This document shows positions 11,601-20,604 of a stretch of 64,000 nt of DNA, piece by piece. The position numbers were made by a program, and so were the translations under genes. This DNA comes from Companilactobacillus heilongjiangensis (lineage in GTDB: Bacteria > Bacillota > Bacilli > Lactobacillales > Lactobacillaceae). Within the stretch, counting starts at the first letter, position 1. Each line of letters opens with the position of its first letter. Below the pieces are notes generated by a model. The model did no database searches. It saw only the letters and a list, made by a program, of their open reading frames with translations, and had not been told where the DNA came from. The stretch spans positions 2,356,001 to 2,420,000 of the forward strand of contig NZ_CP012559.1 in NCBI RefSeq assembly GCF_000831645.3, written 5' to 3'.

Positions 11601-12051
11601 CATAGTTAACTGTAACGTCTACTTTAGCTACTTCTACTGGCTTTGTTGGTTGTGTAACCTTGACTGCTCTGACTTTAATAATAACTTTATTGCCTTTTAA
11701 AATTCTAACTTCAGCTTTTCTATCACTAAATTCATAACCTTCAGGCATTGGTGCATCTTTACCAAGAATACTTTTTGCATTTTTAGCAACTGTCATCTTA
11801 CCATTGGCAATTTTATGTGAGTTGTTAGCAACATCTTGATATTGAACAGTAATTTCTTTAGTTTCGGAAGCAACGGCTCCATTTGTAGCGATATTCTGAA
11901 TTTCATCTTGGTTAATAGCGGTGCTTACTTCAGTAGCTTGTGCTTGATTAGCAGCTTCAGCTTGAACGATGGCTCCTTGAATAACAGTTGGATTCAAAAT
12001 CATGGTACTAAATAATAAACTCGTAATAACGAGGGATTTACTTCTCTTCAT
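8623..12051 (-). CDS. Large secreted repeat protein with MucBP-like repeats and C-terminal SLAP domains
   Basis: 1142 residues. Signal peptide at 1-33 (MKRSKSLVI... ending QAEA). Then six pairs of two alternating modules run to about residue 930: type A begins ETK(E/Q)I(T/V)VKYLD and ends HILVHVKP; type B begins KSDV(I/V)VKYVND and ends GKVTVHVVP. A TP-rich linker, a MucBP-like domain (TTTVHFVDHQSGEKV) and two SLAP units (LYDAKGNVIKDRAL... TNEWVLASD) follow. There is no LPxTG, so wall attachment is probably non-covalent through SLAP. Adhesion is inferred. A regulator-type promoter lies upstream and a terminator downstream. Confidence 0.88.
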   Translation of the reverse strand: MKRSKSLVITSLLFSTMILNPTVIQGAIVQAEAANQAQATEVSTAINQDEIQNIATNGAVASETKEITVQYQDVANNSHKIANGKMTVAKNAKSILGKDAPMPEGYEFSDRKAEVRILKGNKVIIKVRAVKVTQPTKPVEVAKVDVTVNYVNDQDANTTIADSIIKDVAENATAVDAQQVSVPNGYKLVEGQNFAIDNGKVTVHVVPVAPVAPVEETKEITVKYLDSTNNTKKIPNSTMTVAKHAKKVAGETVPLPDGYQISGRRLISIKRGHILVHVKPVNFNAGHEVSKSDVVVNYVNDKNASDKITAGVIKDVADDATSVSAAQVSAPKGYKLVEDQKFAVSYGKVTVHVVPVEETKQIVVKYLDTTNNMNKLADSTMTVAKNAKKVPHETVPLPDGYQISGRRLISIKHGHILVHVKPANFNAGHEVSKSDVIVKYVNDKNINDKITDGVIKDVKDDATSVSADLVSAPKGYKLVSGQKFAVSYGKVTVHVVPAEETKEITVKYLDTTNNMNKLADSKMTVAKNARKVAHETVPLPEGYQISGRRLIVVKHGHILVHVKPVNFNAGHEVSKSDVIVKYVNDKDPKAKLSDGVIKDVKDDATSVSADLVSAPKGYKLVEGQKFAVSYGKVTVHVVPAEETKQIVVKYLDSTNNMNKIADSTMTVAKNARKVAGETVPVPDGYQVSARRLISIKNGHILVHVKPVNVYSGHEVSKSDVIVKYVNDKDPKAKLSDGVIKDVKDDATSVSAELVTVPAGYKLVADQKFAVSYGKVTVHVVPAEETKQIVVKYLDSTNNMNKLADSTMTVAKNARKVAHETVPLPEGYQISGRRLIVIKHGRILVHVKPININADGEVKKSDVTVKYVNDKDTTVKIADGVIKDVKDSATSVSAELVTAPAGYKLVEGQTFAVSYGKVTVHIVPAETATQKPAETKPTTPETPEVTAKEFTTTVHFVDHQSGEKVHSTKVVGKSGQKHEISLPKEYELATGETNKISTGKKDATVSIKVVKKAVEENHRATLGVINTASLYTKDGKIIKDRALAKDSNWITDKKLVVNGETFHRVSTNEWVKASDVYEFEKVNKIITTSNGSFKTLYDAKGNVIKDRALAAGSAWFSDKTSTINGKQMYRVATNEWVLASDLV

Positions 12052-12098
12052 AATATCTATAATCTCTCCTAATGGTTTCTATAAGTTTTAACTTTTAA

Positions 12099-12152
12099 AT
12101 CATATCGGGGAGTTGTAGATTTATTGTAGATTTCATGTAAATATTATGTAAA
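12099..12152 (-). promoter_or_regulatory. Promoter with four 11-bp-phased response-regulator half-sites
   Basis: On the plus strand TGTAGA, TGTAGA, TGTAAA and TGTAAA begin at 12114, 12125, 12136 and 12147, exactly 11 bp apart. Read in the direction of the repeat-protein gene these are TTTACA/TCTACA separated by 5 bases. A -10 TATGAT (12099-12104) lies 9 bases after the last repeat. This is the geometry of OmpR-family sites: the PhoP box is TTHACA-N5 and the WalR box is TGTWAH-N5-TGTWAH. The sequence cannot tell which regulator binds. Confidence 0.7.
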
Positions 12153-12223
12153 GTTTCAGAAAAGCAACAATAAACTGGTATTATTTTTCTGAAATATTCA
12201 CTTAAAATTATTGCTAATTTCTA

Positions 12224-13675
12224 TTAATAGAGTCCATTACGAATGGTTCTCATCGCTGCTGTAAATTCTTCGCAAGTTAGGTATGCAAACGACAACCTGA
12301 GGGAACGATTATGTTTAAAATCATAAATATCACCAGTATTTAACAGTATTCCCTTGTCCAAAGCACGCTCAAATAAATCGTCAACTTCAACATCATCATT
12401 GAATGTCAGCCAAATATAAAATCCACCAATTGGCACATCCCAAGTCGCAATATCCTGAAAATACTTTTCCAAAGTTTTCAAAGCATTATCTCGACGTTTC
12501 TTTAAAATTTTCTTCAAACCAATTAGATATTCCTTATATTTACCACTCTGTAAAAACTCCGCGAATACCAACTGTGACAGAGAACTTGCTCCATAGTCCA
12601 TCTGCATTTTGGCATCACCAAGTCGTTGTATCACTGGTTCAGAGGCAATCACCCAACCAATTCTTAATCCCGGTGCCAAAGTTTTCGATGCACTGCCAAG
12701 ATACATGACCATGCCGTTATCATCGATAGCTTTCAAAGGCAATGCAGATTCACCATCAAAACATAATTCCTGATAGGCTCCATCTTCAATGATTGGCAGT
12801 CTATTTTTTATACAAAAATTCATCAATTCTTGACGACGAGCATTACTCATCGTGATTCCAGTGGGATTCTGGTTAGTCGGAATCGTATAGAGAATGGATG
12901 ATTCTGATTTCTGCAATTGCTTGGCAATTTTCCAATATTCCATGCCATCTTGATCCATCGAAATACCATTTAGATTTAATCCGGCCGATTGAAACATTTG
13001 TAACGACTTCAAATATGTTGGTGCTTCCGTGAAAACCGTGCTACCTTCTTCTAACATACATGAAGAAATTAATTGCAACGCTTGCAAAGCTCCGGATGTC
13101 ACCAAAACATTTTTAGTTGAAACATTGATACCAAATTGTTTCATATGTTCAACAATTGCTTCTCGTAAAGTCAGTATTCCCAGTGGTTCAGCGTACCCCA
13201 ATGAAGTTATTTCAACACTCATCTTTTGTAAAACTTCCGTCCACATTTTTTGTGGAAACAGCCTAGGGTCGAGTTCACCGGTTCCTAAACGAATAATATC
13301 AGGGGCAAATTCGAGTCGATTGATTTGCTGCATTCGGCGGTTATTCTCTTGTAAATATCCAGACGAAATCAATTTCTTCCAACTTGGTTTGGTCGGCAAC
13401 ATCAGTGACCACGTATTACTGACGATTTGAGTACCAGCACCCGACTTTCCAGAAATAATTCCGTAGGAAGTTAATTCATCGATTGCTGTCGAAATAGTAC
13501 TGCGATTGACTCCAAAAGATTCTGCTAAAGCCCGTTGCGGAGGTAATCTTGAGCCAATTGTCCATTCACCATTAGCTACCTTGTCACAAATATATTGCAC
13601 GATTTGACGGTAAACTGGAGTGCTACTTTTCTTATCAGGTTTCCAAGCAATTTGAATCGGACGAACTCGTTTCAT
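12224..13675 (-). CDS. MocR-family transcriptional regulator (GntR wHTH + aminotransferase fold)
   Basis: 483 residues. A winged-helix GntR domain occupies about residues 12-85 (PVYRQIVQYI, GSRLPPQRALAESFGVNRST). A class I/II aminotransferase-like domain follows, with the PLP lysine motif GSASKTLAPGLRIGWV. MocR proteins sense amines or amino acids through PLP and usually control the adjacent gene. Here the divergent neighbour is a LysE-type exporter, and the intergenic region carries repeated TTTGGTTGG sites. The natural effector cannot be read from the sequence. Confidence 0.93.
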   Translation of the reverse strand: MKRVRPIQIAWKPDKKSSTPVYRQIVQYICDKVANGEWTIGSRLPPQRALAESFGVNRSTISTAIDELTSYGIISGKSGAGTQIVSNTWSLMLPTKPSWKKLISSGYLQENNRRMQQINRLEFAPDIIRLGTGELDPRLFPQKMWTEVLQKMSVEITSLGYAEPLGILTLREAIVEHMKQFGINVSTKNVLVTSGALQALQLISSCMLEEGSTVFTEAPTYLKSLQMFQSAGLNLNGISMDQDGMEYWKIAKQLQKSESSILYTIPTNQNPTGITMSNARRQELMNFCIKNRLPIIEDGAYQELCFDGESALPLKAIDDNGMVMYLGSASKTLAPGLRIGWVIASEPVIQRLGDAKMQMDYGASSLSQLVFAEFLQSGKYKEYLIGLKKILKKRRDNALKTLEKYFQDIATWDVPIGGFYIWLTFNDDVEVDDLFERALDKGILLNTGDIYDFKHNRSLRLSFAYLTCEEFTAAMRTIRNGLY

Positions 13676-13685
13676 AATTTACTCC

Positions 13686-13784
13686 TTTTGGTTGGGTCGA
13701 AAGTTTATTTTTGGTTGGTTACATCTTTTAGCAACACCGATATAATCATTACTGTAGTCAATATATAACACATTATTTGGTTGG
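13686..13784 (+). promoter_or_regulatory. Putative MocR operator and lysE promoter
   Basis: TTTTGGTTGG occurs at 13686-13695 and 13709-13718 (23 bp apart) and ATTTGGTTGG at 13775-13784. A promoter TTACAT-17-TATAAT (13718-13723, 13741-13746) for the exporter begins at the last base of the second copy. Direct repeats around a divergent promoter are typical of MocR regulators; binding is inferred. Confidence 0.6.
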
Positions 13785-13799
13785 TAAAGGGGACTAATC

Positions 13800-14417
13800 A
13801 TGAACTTCTTTTTACAGGGATTAACAATGGGGATTGCATATGATGCTCCAATCGGTCTGGCAAATCTTTTCGTCATCAACGCTGCACTCACACAGACACG
13901 GCGTAAATCATTTTTCTCGACATTAATAGTCATAATTTTCGACGTGGCACTGGCCTTTTCATGCTTCTTTGGTATCGGAGCAGTCATGAAAAAATTCGAG
14001 TGGTTACAGTTAGCGATTCTTTTAATTGGTAGTTTAATCGTAATTTACATGGGGATAAACTTGCTTCGATCACAAACGACAGATATCAGCGCGGAAGCTA
14101 CGCCAGAAATGACAATTTTTAAAACTATCACTTCAGCTTTCGTCGTAATTTGGTTCAATCCGCAAGCAATTATCGATGGTTCAATGATGCTCGGAGCTTT
14201 TCAAGTGACCTTGCCAACTTATAGTTATCCAGTATTCATCGCGGGTGTTGGGATTGCTTCGGCACTTTGGTTTATCGTGTTAAATGCCGTGGTTACCAAA
14301 TTTAAAGATAAATTCAACGCTAAAGTTTTACGGATTATTAATTTAATTTGTGGCGTGATTATTATTTTGTATGGTGGAAAATTATTGTTTAATTTCATTA
14401 CTTTACTGATTCATTAA
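13800..14417 (+). CDS. LysE/RhtB-family amino-acid exporter
   Basis: 205 residues with about six hydrophobic segments. The N-terminus MNFFLQGLTMGIAYDAPIG is the family's PGP-like first helix region. LysE-family proteins export amino acids or related solutes across the cytoplasmic membrane. It is divergent from the MocR regulator, which probably controls it. A strong terminator follows immediately. Confidence 0.88.
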   Translation: MNFFLQGLTMGIAYDAPIGLANLFVINAALTQTRRKSFFSTLIVIIFDVALAFSCFFGIGAVMKKFEWLQLAILLIGSLIVIYMGINLLRSQTTDISAEATPEMTIFKTITSAFVVIWFNPQAIIDGSMMLGAFQVTLPTYSYPVFIAGVGIASALWFIVLNAVVTKFKDKFNAKVLRIINLICGVIIILYGGKLLFNFITLLIH

Positions 14418-14463
14418 AAAAAGTGTTGCTGGAATTCTAACCAATTCCAGCAACACTTTTTTA
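14416..14463. terminator. Bidirectional terminator after lysE
   Basis: A perfect stem of at least 20 bp (AAAAAAGTGTTGCTGGAATT with its complement) and a 6-base loop. It overlaps the last bases of the convergent membrane-protein gene and can serve both genes. Confidence 0.92.
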
Positions 14464-16146
14464 TATACTCAATTCTTCAATCAACTTCAAACGTTTCTGC
14501 AAGAAAACATCACCTGCAATAATCAAAAACCCTAATATCGTTAAGCAAATCAAACCGGCGTACAACTTACTGCTCCCATAAGATACAACAATCCGATTAT
14601 TTCGACTACTTTGTTTTGCTTTAAATTCAATGGTCCCTCGAGTACTAGTCCAAAATGGCACTGGTCTACCATTCACTGATACTCTGGTCAAACGATATCG
14701 AATTATTGGTAAATTAATATCATCGCCTTTTTGCAATTTATTAATTTTCAAAACTGCAGTATCACGATTATCATGTGGAACTGCTTTTACAACTTTATCG
14801 TTAATATACATCTGATGTTCTATAACCGAAGATAAATAATTCAAAGTCTCCTTGGGAACATATTGATTTAAATAAGAATCTGGAATCCTGTCTTCATTAA
14901 TCATCGCCGTATCAATAACTCCATGAGGATCAGAAATCATGGTGTGATTCGTTGCTGATTTGAAAGAACAAAACCAAATTCCCATCATCAGTATTCCACA
15001 TAAAGCTGCCACACCCCACTGTATCTTAATGTCACGCTGGCGTACTAACTCAGTTATCATCAATGATCCACTGACCGCCGCAAATAATGTTGCAAATATC
15101 AATAATCGATAAGGATATTGAATTACGCTGATTGGAGTATTTTGCAAAACATTCCATGGAAAAAGATTAGTCGAAATCAAGAATAATGCCAATCCCATTA
15201 AATAAATCTTTTTATTTAAACTATTAAATTTTACAAAATAAATCGCTCCGACTATCAAAATAACTAAAACTATCAAGCCTGGATTATAGAGATTTCCTTC
15301 CACAAAACGGCTGGCATTACTTTGCATAGTTACTTTCAAAAACTTGGTTAATTCCAATCCTTTCAATATTTGCGGATCGGGTTTGGGAAACTTCTGGAAT
15401 AACTCTTCAAGAATGAATGGTCCAGTATAAATTGAAGTTATCAAAATCGTTGTCACGACAGCTTTTATCAATGCAGTCGTATGCTCTTTAAACGGTTTTA
15501 TTTTCATAAAATTAAACAATAAGAAGACGATAAAAATTAACATTGTCATAAACGTTGTCAGCACATGAGTTAAAATAATGGCCCCAAATCCCAGTGCAAA
15601 TAAATACCATTTATGATAATTTCTAAAGAATGTTTCATAAAATCCTAGAAAACACAACGGTAAAAAGATAGTCGCAATATATTCGGCTAAGGCTGCCCGG
15701 CTCAATAAATCAATCAAACGATAGGTACTAAAATTGTAAATCAATGTAAAAATTAACGCCTGTAAATGTGAACCTGAGAATTCATACATTGAATAATGAC
15801 TAATCAGTAGCGATGCTAAAAAATAAATGAACAACGCCATATAAAACGCCGAAATCGGATTGCCATTAAACAGTGAAACAATTCCAAATGGCAACAAAGT
15901 TATCCAGGGATAAAAAATGTTGACTGCATAGCCAATTTCTCCAAAATTTATCGTTGAAATTGACGGCAGTAGCCCTTCTTTCAGGGACTTACTAATTCCT
16001 TGAATACGTTGAAATTGATAATAAACATCATCGCCATACCAAATACTCTTGCTTTGGAAAGTTAAATACATGATACCGGCAATAAATAAATACCCTAATA
16101 AAATTATTAATACTTTCGACTTACGATTCAGACTTAAATTTTTCAT
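14461..16146 (-). CDS. Polytopic membrane protein, GT-C glycosyltransferase-like (YfhO/6-PTPS-related)
   Basis: 561 residues. A first TM segment is followed by WYGDDVYYQFQRIQGI, which resembles the acidic first loop of GT-C and YfhO-like enzymes. About a dozen hydrophobic segments follow, then an extracytoplasmic C-terminal domain (about 420-525) and a final TM. Such proteins transfer sugars from lipid carriers onto envelope polymers. The substrate is unknown and there is no linked glycan operon here. It stands alone, convergent with the exporter gene. Confidence 0.7.
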   Translation of the reverse strand: MKNLSLNRKSKVLIILLGYLFIAGIMYLTFQSKSIWYGDDVYYQFQRIQGISKSLKEGLLPSISTINFGEIGYAVNIFYPWITLLPFGIVSLFNGNPISAFYMALFIYFLASLLISHYSMYEFSGSHLQALIFTLIYNFSTYRLIDLLSRAALAEYIATIFLPLCFLGFYETFFRNYHKWYLFALGFGAIILTHVLTTFMTMLIFIVFLLFNFMKIKPFKEHTTALIKAVVTTILITSIYTGPFILEELFQKFPKPDPQILKGLELTKFLKVTMQSNASRFVEGNLYNPGLIVLVILIVGAIYFVKFNSLNKKIYLMGLALFLISTNLFPWNVLQNTPISVIQYPYRLLIFATLFAAVSGSLMITELVRQRDIKIQWGVAALCGILMMGIWFCSFKSATNHTMISDPHGVIDTAMINEDRIPDSYLNQYVPKETLNYLSSVIEHQMYINDKVVKAVPHDNRDTAVLKINKLQKGDDINLPIIRYRLTRVSVNGRPVPFWTSTRGTIEFKAKQSSRNNRIVVSYGSSKLYAGLICLTILGFLIIAGDVFLQKRLKLIEELSI

Positions 16147-16240
16147 AACCCACCATTAGAAGACCTATAAACATATTTGTTCTCAATTATAGTACGCATG
16201 GTGCTAGTTGATAATCTAATATCTGTATATGCTTCAAAAC

Positions 16241-17089
16241 TTATTTAAATACCTTAACAAAATCAGAAATCAAATTGGATTTAGTTTTATAGTTGCGGGT
16301 CAATAGATGTCCATGAACGTGATTAATAATATCCGTTTTAATAACAAACAATTGATCATTCTCAACTTCCATTTTAACCATTTCCCATGGTAAATAACTA
16401 AATCCTAACCCACCAATTACCACTGACTTGATTGCAGCAATACTTGGCAAACTGATTGTTCTGAATTGTCGCTGATGTTGCTGCCAAACAGAAGTTTCAA
16501 ACTGATTACGATAGCTACATTCAGGTTCATTGATTACAAAAGTAGCCTGACTATCATTTAACAATTGTTGAAAAGTCTGCTTTTGTGAGCTAACTAACAC
16601 CATTTTTTGTTCACCCAAATCATGATCTATCAACCTCTTACTGGGTTTACTAGGCCACATCATAAAAGCTATATCGACATCGCCACGCAACAAAACTTCT
16701 TCATTATGTAAACAAGTCGCATTCTGAAGCTCAAGTTGTACATGAGGATAAAGTTTTTGAAATTGTTGTAGTTTCGGAGCTATCACCGAAATCGTCAAGG
16801 ATTCTGGAGCGGCAATCTTCAAGATTCCTGAAGTTTCAGTTTGATTCCATTTTTTAATATCTGAAAAGCTTTCTAACGTTTTTTCGACCATAGGCAACAA
16901 CTGTAAACCAGCATCAGTAATGCTTACTTGGCGTTTTTTATATTCAAACAGCTTTGCGCCTAACTCGAGTTCTAAGCTTTTAATCTGCATAGAAACAGTT
17001 GATTGCATGTAACCTAAAATATCGGCAGCTTTAGAAAAATTACGTGTTTCAGAAACCGTCTTAAAAGTTATTAATTCACGAACGTCCAT
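16241..17089 (-). CDS. LysR-family transcriptional regulator
   Basis: About 282 residues. The N-terminal winged helix reads MDVRELITFKTVSETRNFSKAADILGYMQSTVS..., followed by a periplasmic-binding-type effector domain. The ATG at 17089 is preferred to a TTG four codons upstream because LysR proteins usually begin this way, although the ribosome site is weak. It is divergent from the acetyltransferase gene at 17202, its most likely target. The effector is unknown. Confidence 0.9.
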   Translation of the reverse strand: MDVRELITFKTVSETRNFSKAADILGYMQSTVSMQIKSLELELGAKLFEYKKRQVSITDAGLQLLPMVEKTLESFSDIKKWNQTETSGILKIAAPESLTISVIAPKLQQFQKLYPHVQLELQNATCLHNEEVLLRGDVDIAFMMWPSKPSKRLIDHDLGEQKMVLVSSQKQTFQQLLNDSQATFVINEPECSYRNQFETSVWQQHQRQFRTISLPSIAAIKSVVIGGLGFSYLPWEMVKMEVENDQLFVIKTDIINHVHGHLLTRNYKTKSNLISDFVKVFK

Positions 17090-17201
17090 AAATTTATCCA
17101 ATCTATCAATTTATTTGATAATCACTATTCATACTATCAATTATACATATATAGGATTGCCAGTTACAATGAAATCAACGTTTAAGAAATGAGGCTTTCA
17201 T

Positions 17202-17687
17202 ATGCAAATAGTTCCTTATCAAAATAATCCCCATCACCTAGCCCAATTAGTCGACTTAATTAATTATTGTCAAAACATCGAAGCCAAATTAAATATTAAA
17301 ATGGCTGAACAAGATGATATTTTCCAAATCAGCTCTTATTATCAATCCAAAGGTGGAAATTTCTGGATTGCATTAGAAGAAAATCAAGTGGTAGGTTCCA
17401 TCGCCTTATTGCCAATTGGAAATCAGACAGCCGTGCTCAAAAAATTCTTCACTTATCCAAAATTTCGTGGGCAACCAAATCGCCTAGGCGCAAAGTTGTA
17501 TCAGGAATTACTTAACTTCGCCCAAGCTAACAACTTCAAAAGATTAGTCTTAGATACCCCAGAAGGCGAAACCAGATCACATTATTTTTATGAAAAGCAC
17601 GGCTTTAAACAAGTCACACCCGAGCAATTCAATGCCAATTATCCTTACCCAGACCGAAATTCTCGACTCTATGAACTAATTTTTTAA
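17202..17687 (+). CDS. GNAT-family N-acetyltransferase
   Basis: 161 residues with the GNAT fold pattern: the VVGSIALLPIGN strand, the acetyl-CoA region RLGAKLYQELLNFA, and the late YFYEKHGFKQV motif. A GAGG ribosome site is present. It would acetylate a small molecule or protein amine. It is divergent from a LysR regulator, which suggests an inducible function. The substrate is not predictable. Confidence 0.88.
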   Translation: MQIVPYQNNPHHLAQLVDLINYCQNIEAKLNIKMAEQDDIFQISSYYQSKGGNFWIALEENQVVGSIALLPIGNQTAVLKKFFTYPKFRGQPNRLGAKLYQELLNFAQANNFKRLVLDTPEGETRSHYFYEKHGFKQVTPEQFNANYPYPDRNSRLYELIF

Positions 17688-17763
17688 CTTAAATAATCAC
17701 GTTTTCTTACATTAAAGGGGTTCTAAGAAATTATGCCAAAATTAATAAAATTCAAATTTTATT

Positions 17764-18095
17764 ATTTACTTTTTTTAAAAAGATGCTAATATAAGTGTCA
17801 CAAGATAAAAACGACGAGAAAGAAGAGTAAGATTTTCCACACTAACAGTGAGTTGGGAATGGTGAGAACCCAATTAGTAAATGGATTATCCGAATAACAC
17901 TTTCTTATGTTTCTGGCTAAAATGAGTAATCAGAGTAAGTTCAGACGTTAACCGGTACGTTACCATCGGTGGAGCATGCTAGTGCTCTTATTGAGGTGGC
18001 CTATTTTTATATAGGCAACTTGGGTGGTACCGCGAAAAAGTCTTTCGTCCCAATTATTATTAATTTAATAATTAGGACGAAAGACTTTTTTTATT
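17764..18095 (+). promoter_or_regulatory. Asparagine-specific T-box leader of asnA
   Basis: Promoter TTTACT-16-TAATAT (17765-17792) precedes a stem I region with GGTGAGAACCCAA. The specifier loop CGAATAACAC holds AAC (17896-17898), the asparagine codon. The T-box TGGGTGGTACCGCG is at 18021-18034. A terminator stem AAAGTCTTTCGTCC with its complement and seven T ends near 18093. In this class, uncharged tRNA-Asn pairs with specifier and T-box and prevents termination. The specifier agrees with the downstream asparagine synthetase. Confidence 0.93.
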
Positions 18096-18153
18096 TTGCA
18101 TTTATTCATTAAGAAAAACGATCAATTGATCGACCGAAGAAGGAGAAATTATT

Positions 18154-19161
18154 ATGGACTTAATTATACCTAAGGACTACGATCCAAAACTATCAGTTAA
18201 AGAAACACAAAAAGCTATTCAATACATTCGTGAAACATTCCAAGACGAATTTGGTAAAGAATTGAATTTATCACGTCTATCAGCACCAATGATGGTCGAA
18301 AAAGGTACTGGTCTTAATGATAACCTTAACGGTGTCGAATCACCTGTTTCCTTTACTATGAAAGGTATGCCCGGTGAAACAATTGAAATCGTTCACTCAT
18401 TGGCTAAATGGAAACGTCTAGCTTTGAAACGTTATCACTTTGACATGCACGAAGGTATTTACACTAACATGAACGCTATCAGAAAAGATGAGGATCTTGA
18501 TAACATTCACTCAATCTACGTTGACCAATGGGATTGGGAAAAAATCATTGCTAAAGATGAACGTACAACTGAAACTTTGGAAAGCACCGTTCGTCAAATT
18601 TTCAAAGTTATCAAGCATATGGAACACGAAGTTTGGTACAAATTCCCTAAGGCTGTCCACCATTTGCCTGACGAAATTCACTTTGTTACAACTCAAGAAC
18701 TTGAAGACCGCTGGCCTGACAAGACACCTAAGGAACGTGAAAATGCCATCTGTAAAGAACTCGGCTGTGTATTCTTAATGCAAATTGGTGGACCTATGAA
18801 GAGTGGTAAGCGTCACGACGGCCGTGCCCCTGATTACGACGACTGGAAATTAAACGGTGACATCTTATTCTGGTACGAACCTTTACAAAAGGCTTTGGAA
18901 ATCTCAAGTATGGGTATCCGTGTCAGCGAAGAATCAATGAGAGAACAATTGAAGATGGCTCATGCCGAAGATCGTGCCTCATTGCCTTTCCACAAACAAT
19001 TGTTGAACGGTGAACTACCATACACAATCGGTGGTGGTATCGGACAATCACGTCTATGTATGTTATTGCTCGGCAAAGCTCACGTTGGTGAAGTTCAAGC
19101 TGCTGTTTGGCCTGAAGACCTACGTAAGAAATGTGACGAAAATGGCATTCACTTACTATAA
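18154..19161 (+). CDS. asnA: Aspartate-ammonia ligase (asparagine synthetase A)
   Basis: 335 residues, the normal length. The class II aminoacyl-tRNA-synthetase-like fold is recognisable from [20 protein letters not shown] near the N-terminus, the central [20 protein letters not shown] segment and the C-terminal [17 protein letters not shown]. It makes asparagine from aspartate, ammonia and ATP. AAGAAGGAG precedes the ATG. It is controlled by the Asn T-box immediately upstream and followed by a terminator. Confidence 0.97.
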   Translation: MDLIIPKDYDPKLSVKETQKAIQYIRETFQDEFGKELNLSRLSAPMMVEKGTGLNDNLNGVESPVSFTMKGMPGETIEIVHSLAKWKRLALKRYHFDMHEGIYTNMNAIRKDEDLDNIHSIYVDQWDWEKIIAKDERTTETLESTVRQIFKVIKHMEHEVWYKFPKAVHHLPDEIHFVTTQELEDRWPDKTPKERENAICKELGCVFLMQIGGPMKSGKRHDGRAPDYDDWKLNGDILFWYEPLQKALEISSMGIRVSEESMREQLKMAHAEDRASLPFHKQLLNGELPYTIGGGIGQSRLCMLLLGKAHVGEVQAAVWPEDLRKKCDENGIHLL

Positions 19162-19190
19162 AAAATATTAATCCTTCCCTAATTACAAAT

Positions 19191-19233
19191 AATGGTCCTA
19201 TATTCTGTTTGTTCAGAATGTAGGACCATTTTT
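19191..19233 (+). terminator. asnA terminator
   Basis: AATGGTCCTATATTCTG, loop TTTGTT and CAGAATGTAGGACCATT form a stem with one mismatch, followed by T residues. It is 30 bases after the asnA stop. Confidence 0.9.
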
Positions 19234-19411
19234 AAATATTGTTTTATTAAAAAAATCAATACAAGCTAACAAAAATTCTTTTGATAACGAAATAACATAA
19301 GTAATCAGAAGTACAGTATTCTTTATTAAATAATAATACGCACCTATCAATAAAATATTATTTTTATTCATTATATTTATCCTGAGTTTACGAAAACTTA
19401 TCTTTTACATC
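19234..19411. other. AT-rich junction upstream of the silent hsdS cassette
   Basis: No gene is seen. Near 19381 CCTGAGTTTACG... loosely matches the codons for PELR...FTDDW that open the active hsdS gene, but is scrambled and has no start codon in frame. This is probably the left edge of the accessory island. Confidence 0.4.
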
Positions 19412-19426
19412 GATTGGGAACAGCAT
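19412..19426 (+). repeat. hsdS inversion site, silent copy
   Basis: GATTGGGAACAGCAT, identical on the opposite strand to 22783-22797 in the active hsdS. The first 14 bases also occur at 22190-22203, at the start of the second TRD of the active gene. Confidence 0.8.
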
Positions 19427-20584
19427 TACCTAAAAAAGGTTGTAAATAGAATAACAAGAAAAAATAATGACTTAGAGTCAAAATTATCTCTTACTATTTC
19501 TGCGCAAGAGGGTCTGATAGATCAAGAAAAATTCTTTAACAAAAAAATTGCCAGCAAAGATGTCAGTGGATACTATTTGATTAAAAAGGGAGAATTTGCA
19601 TATAACAAATCGTATTCTAAAGGATTCCCTTGGGGAACTATCAAACGATTGAATCGATATAACATGGGCGTGCTATCTACTTTATACATTATCTTTAAAC
19701 CAACAAATGTCGATAGCAATTTTTTAGAAAAGTATTATGATACAAATTATTGGCATAAAGAAATCTCCATGATTGCCACTGAAGGGGCAAGAAACCATGG
19801 ACTATTAAATATAGCCCCATCTGACTTTTTCGATTCTAAGTTAATAATACCTGTAGATAAAACTGAACAGTATAAGGTAGGCAATATCTTAAAAAAGTTA
19901 GATGAATTAATAGACTTGTACCAAAATCAATTATTGATGTACGAAAGCTTAAAAAAGTATTTGTTACAGAATCTATTCCCTTCAGATGAGGAAAAAGTTC
20001 CTAATGTGCGATTTGCTGATTTTAGTGGAGATTGGGGTAAGCGTAAGTTTTCAGAACTTTATGAAAAAATGATAGAGAAAAATGACTTATCTTTTAATAG
20101 TAGCCAAATAATATCAGTTGCAAATATGTATTATAAATCTGGTCAAAATACTAATTCCACTGAAGAATACATGAAAACTTATAATATCTTTCTTAAAGGT
20201 GATATAGCATATGAAGGACATAAAAGTAAAAACTTTTCTTATGGGCGCTTTGTCGAAAATGACATAGGAAATGGAATTGTATCTCATGTATTTGATGTTT
20301 TCCGACCTAAAGCCAAATATGATTTGTACTTTTGGAAATACCTAATAAATAATGAGAATATTATGGGATATATTTTGAGAAAAGTGACTACTAAGGCAAC
20401 GATGATGAATAATTTAGTTGCTAAGGATTTCTTAAAGCAAAAAATAAAGACACCTGATTATAAAGAGCAGGAAAATATTGGAGCCCTTTTAAAACAATTA
20501 GACAATTTTACAGAGCTCCAAGAGGATAGATTATTAATCTTGAAAAAAACAAAAAAATATTATCTTCAAAAATTATTTATTTAA
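19412..20584 (+). pseudogene. hsdS': Silent hsdS cassette (start-less type I specificity subunit)
   Basis: The frame runs from DWEQHYLKKVV through two target-recognition domains and the central conserved region (LQNLFP...VPNVRFADF.GDW near 19970-20035) to KKYYLQKLFI. It lacks only the first 16 or so codons, including any start. It begins at GATTGGGAACAGCAT, a 15-bp sequence found inverted in the active hsdS gene at 22783-22797. Both TRDs differ from the active gene. This is the form of a storage cassette exchanged by inversion. A TTG at 19577 could start a shorter product, but no ribosome site supports it. Confidence 0.85.
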
Positions 20585-20604
20585 CATTTGGAACTGCATA
20601 AATA

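Noticed and set aside
13679-13987. Minus-strand frame overlapping the lysE start
   Set aside because: It is antisense to the well-supported exporter and covers the regulatory region; no homology or ribosome site.
19577-20584. Silent hsdS as a normal gene starting at TTG 19577
   Set aside because: The similarity to HsdS extends 55 codons upstream to the shared inversion block and there is no ribosome site at 19577.
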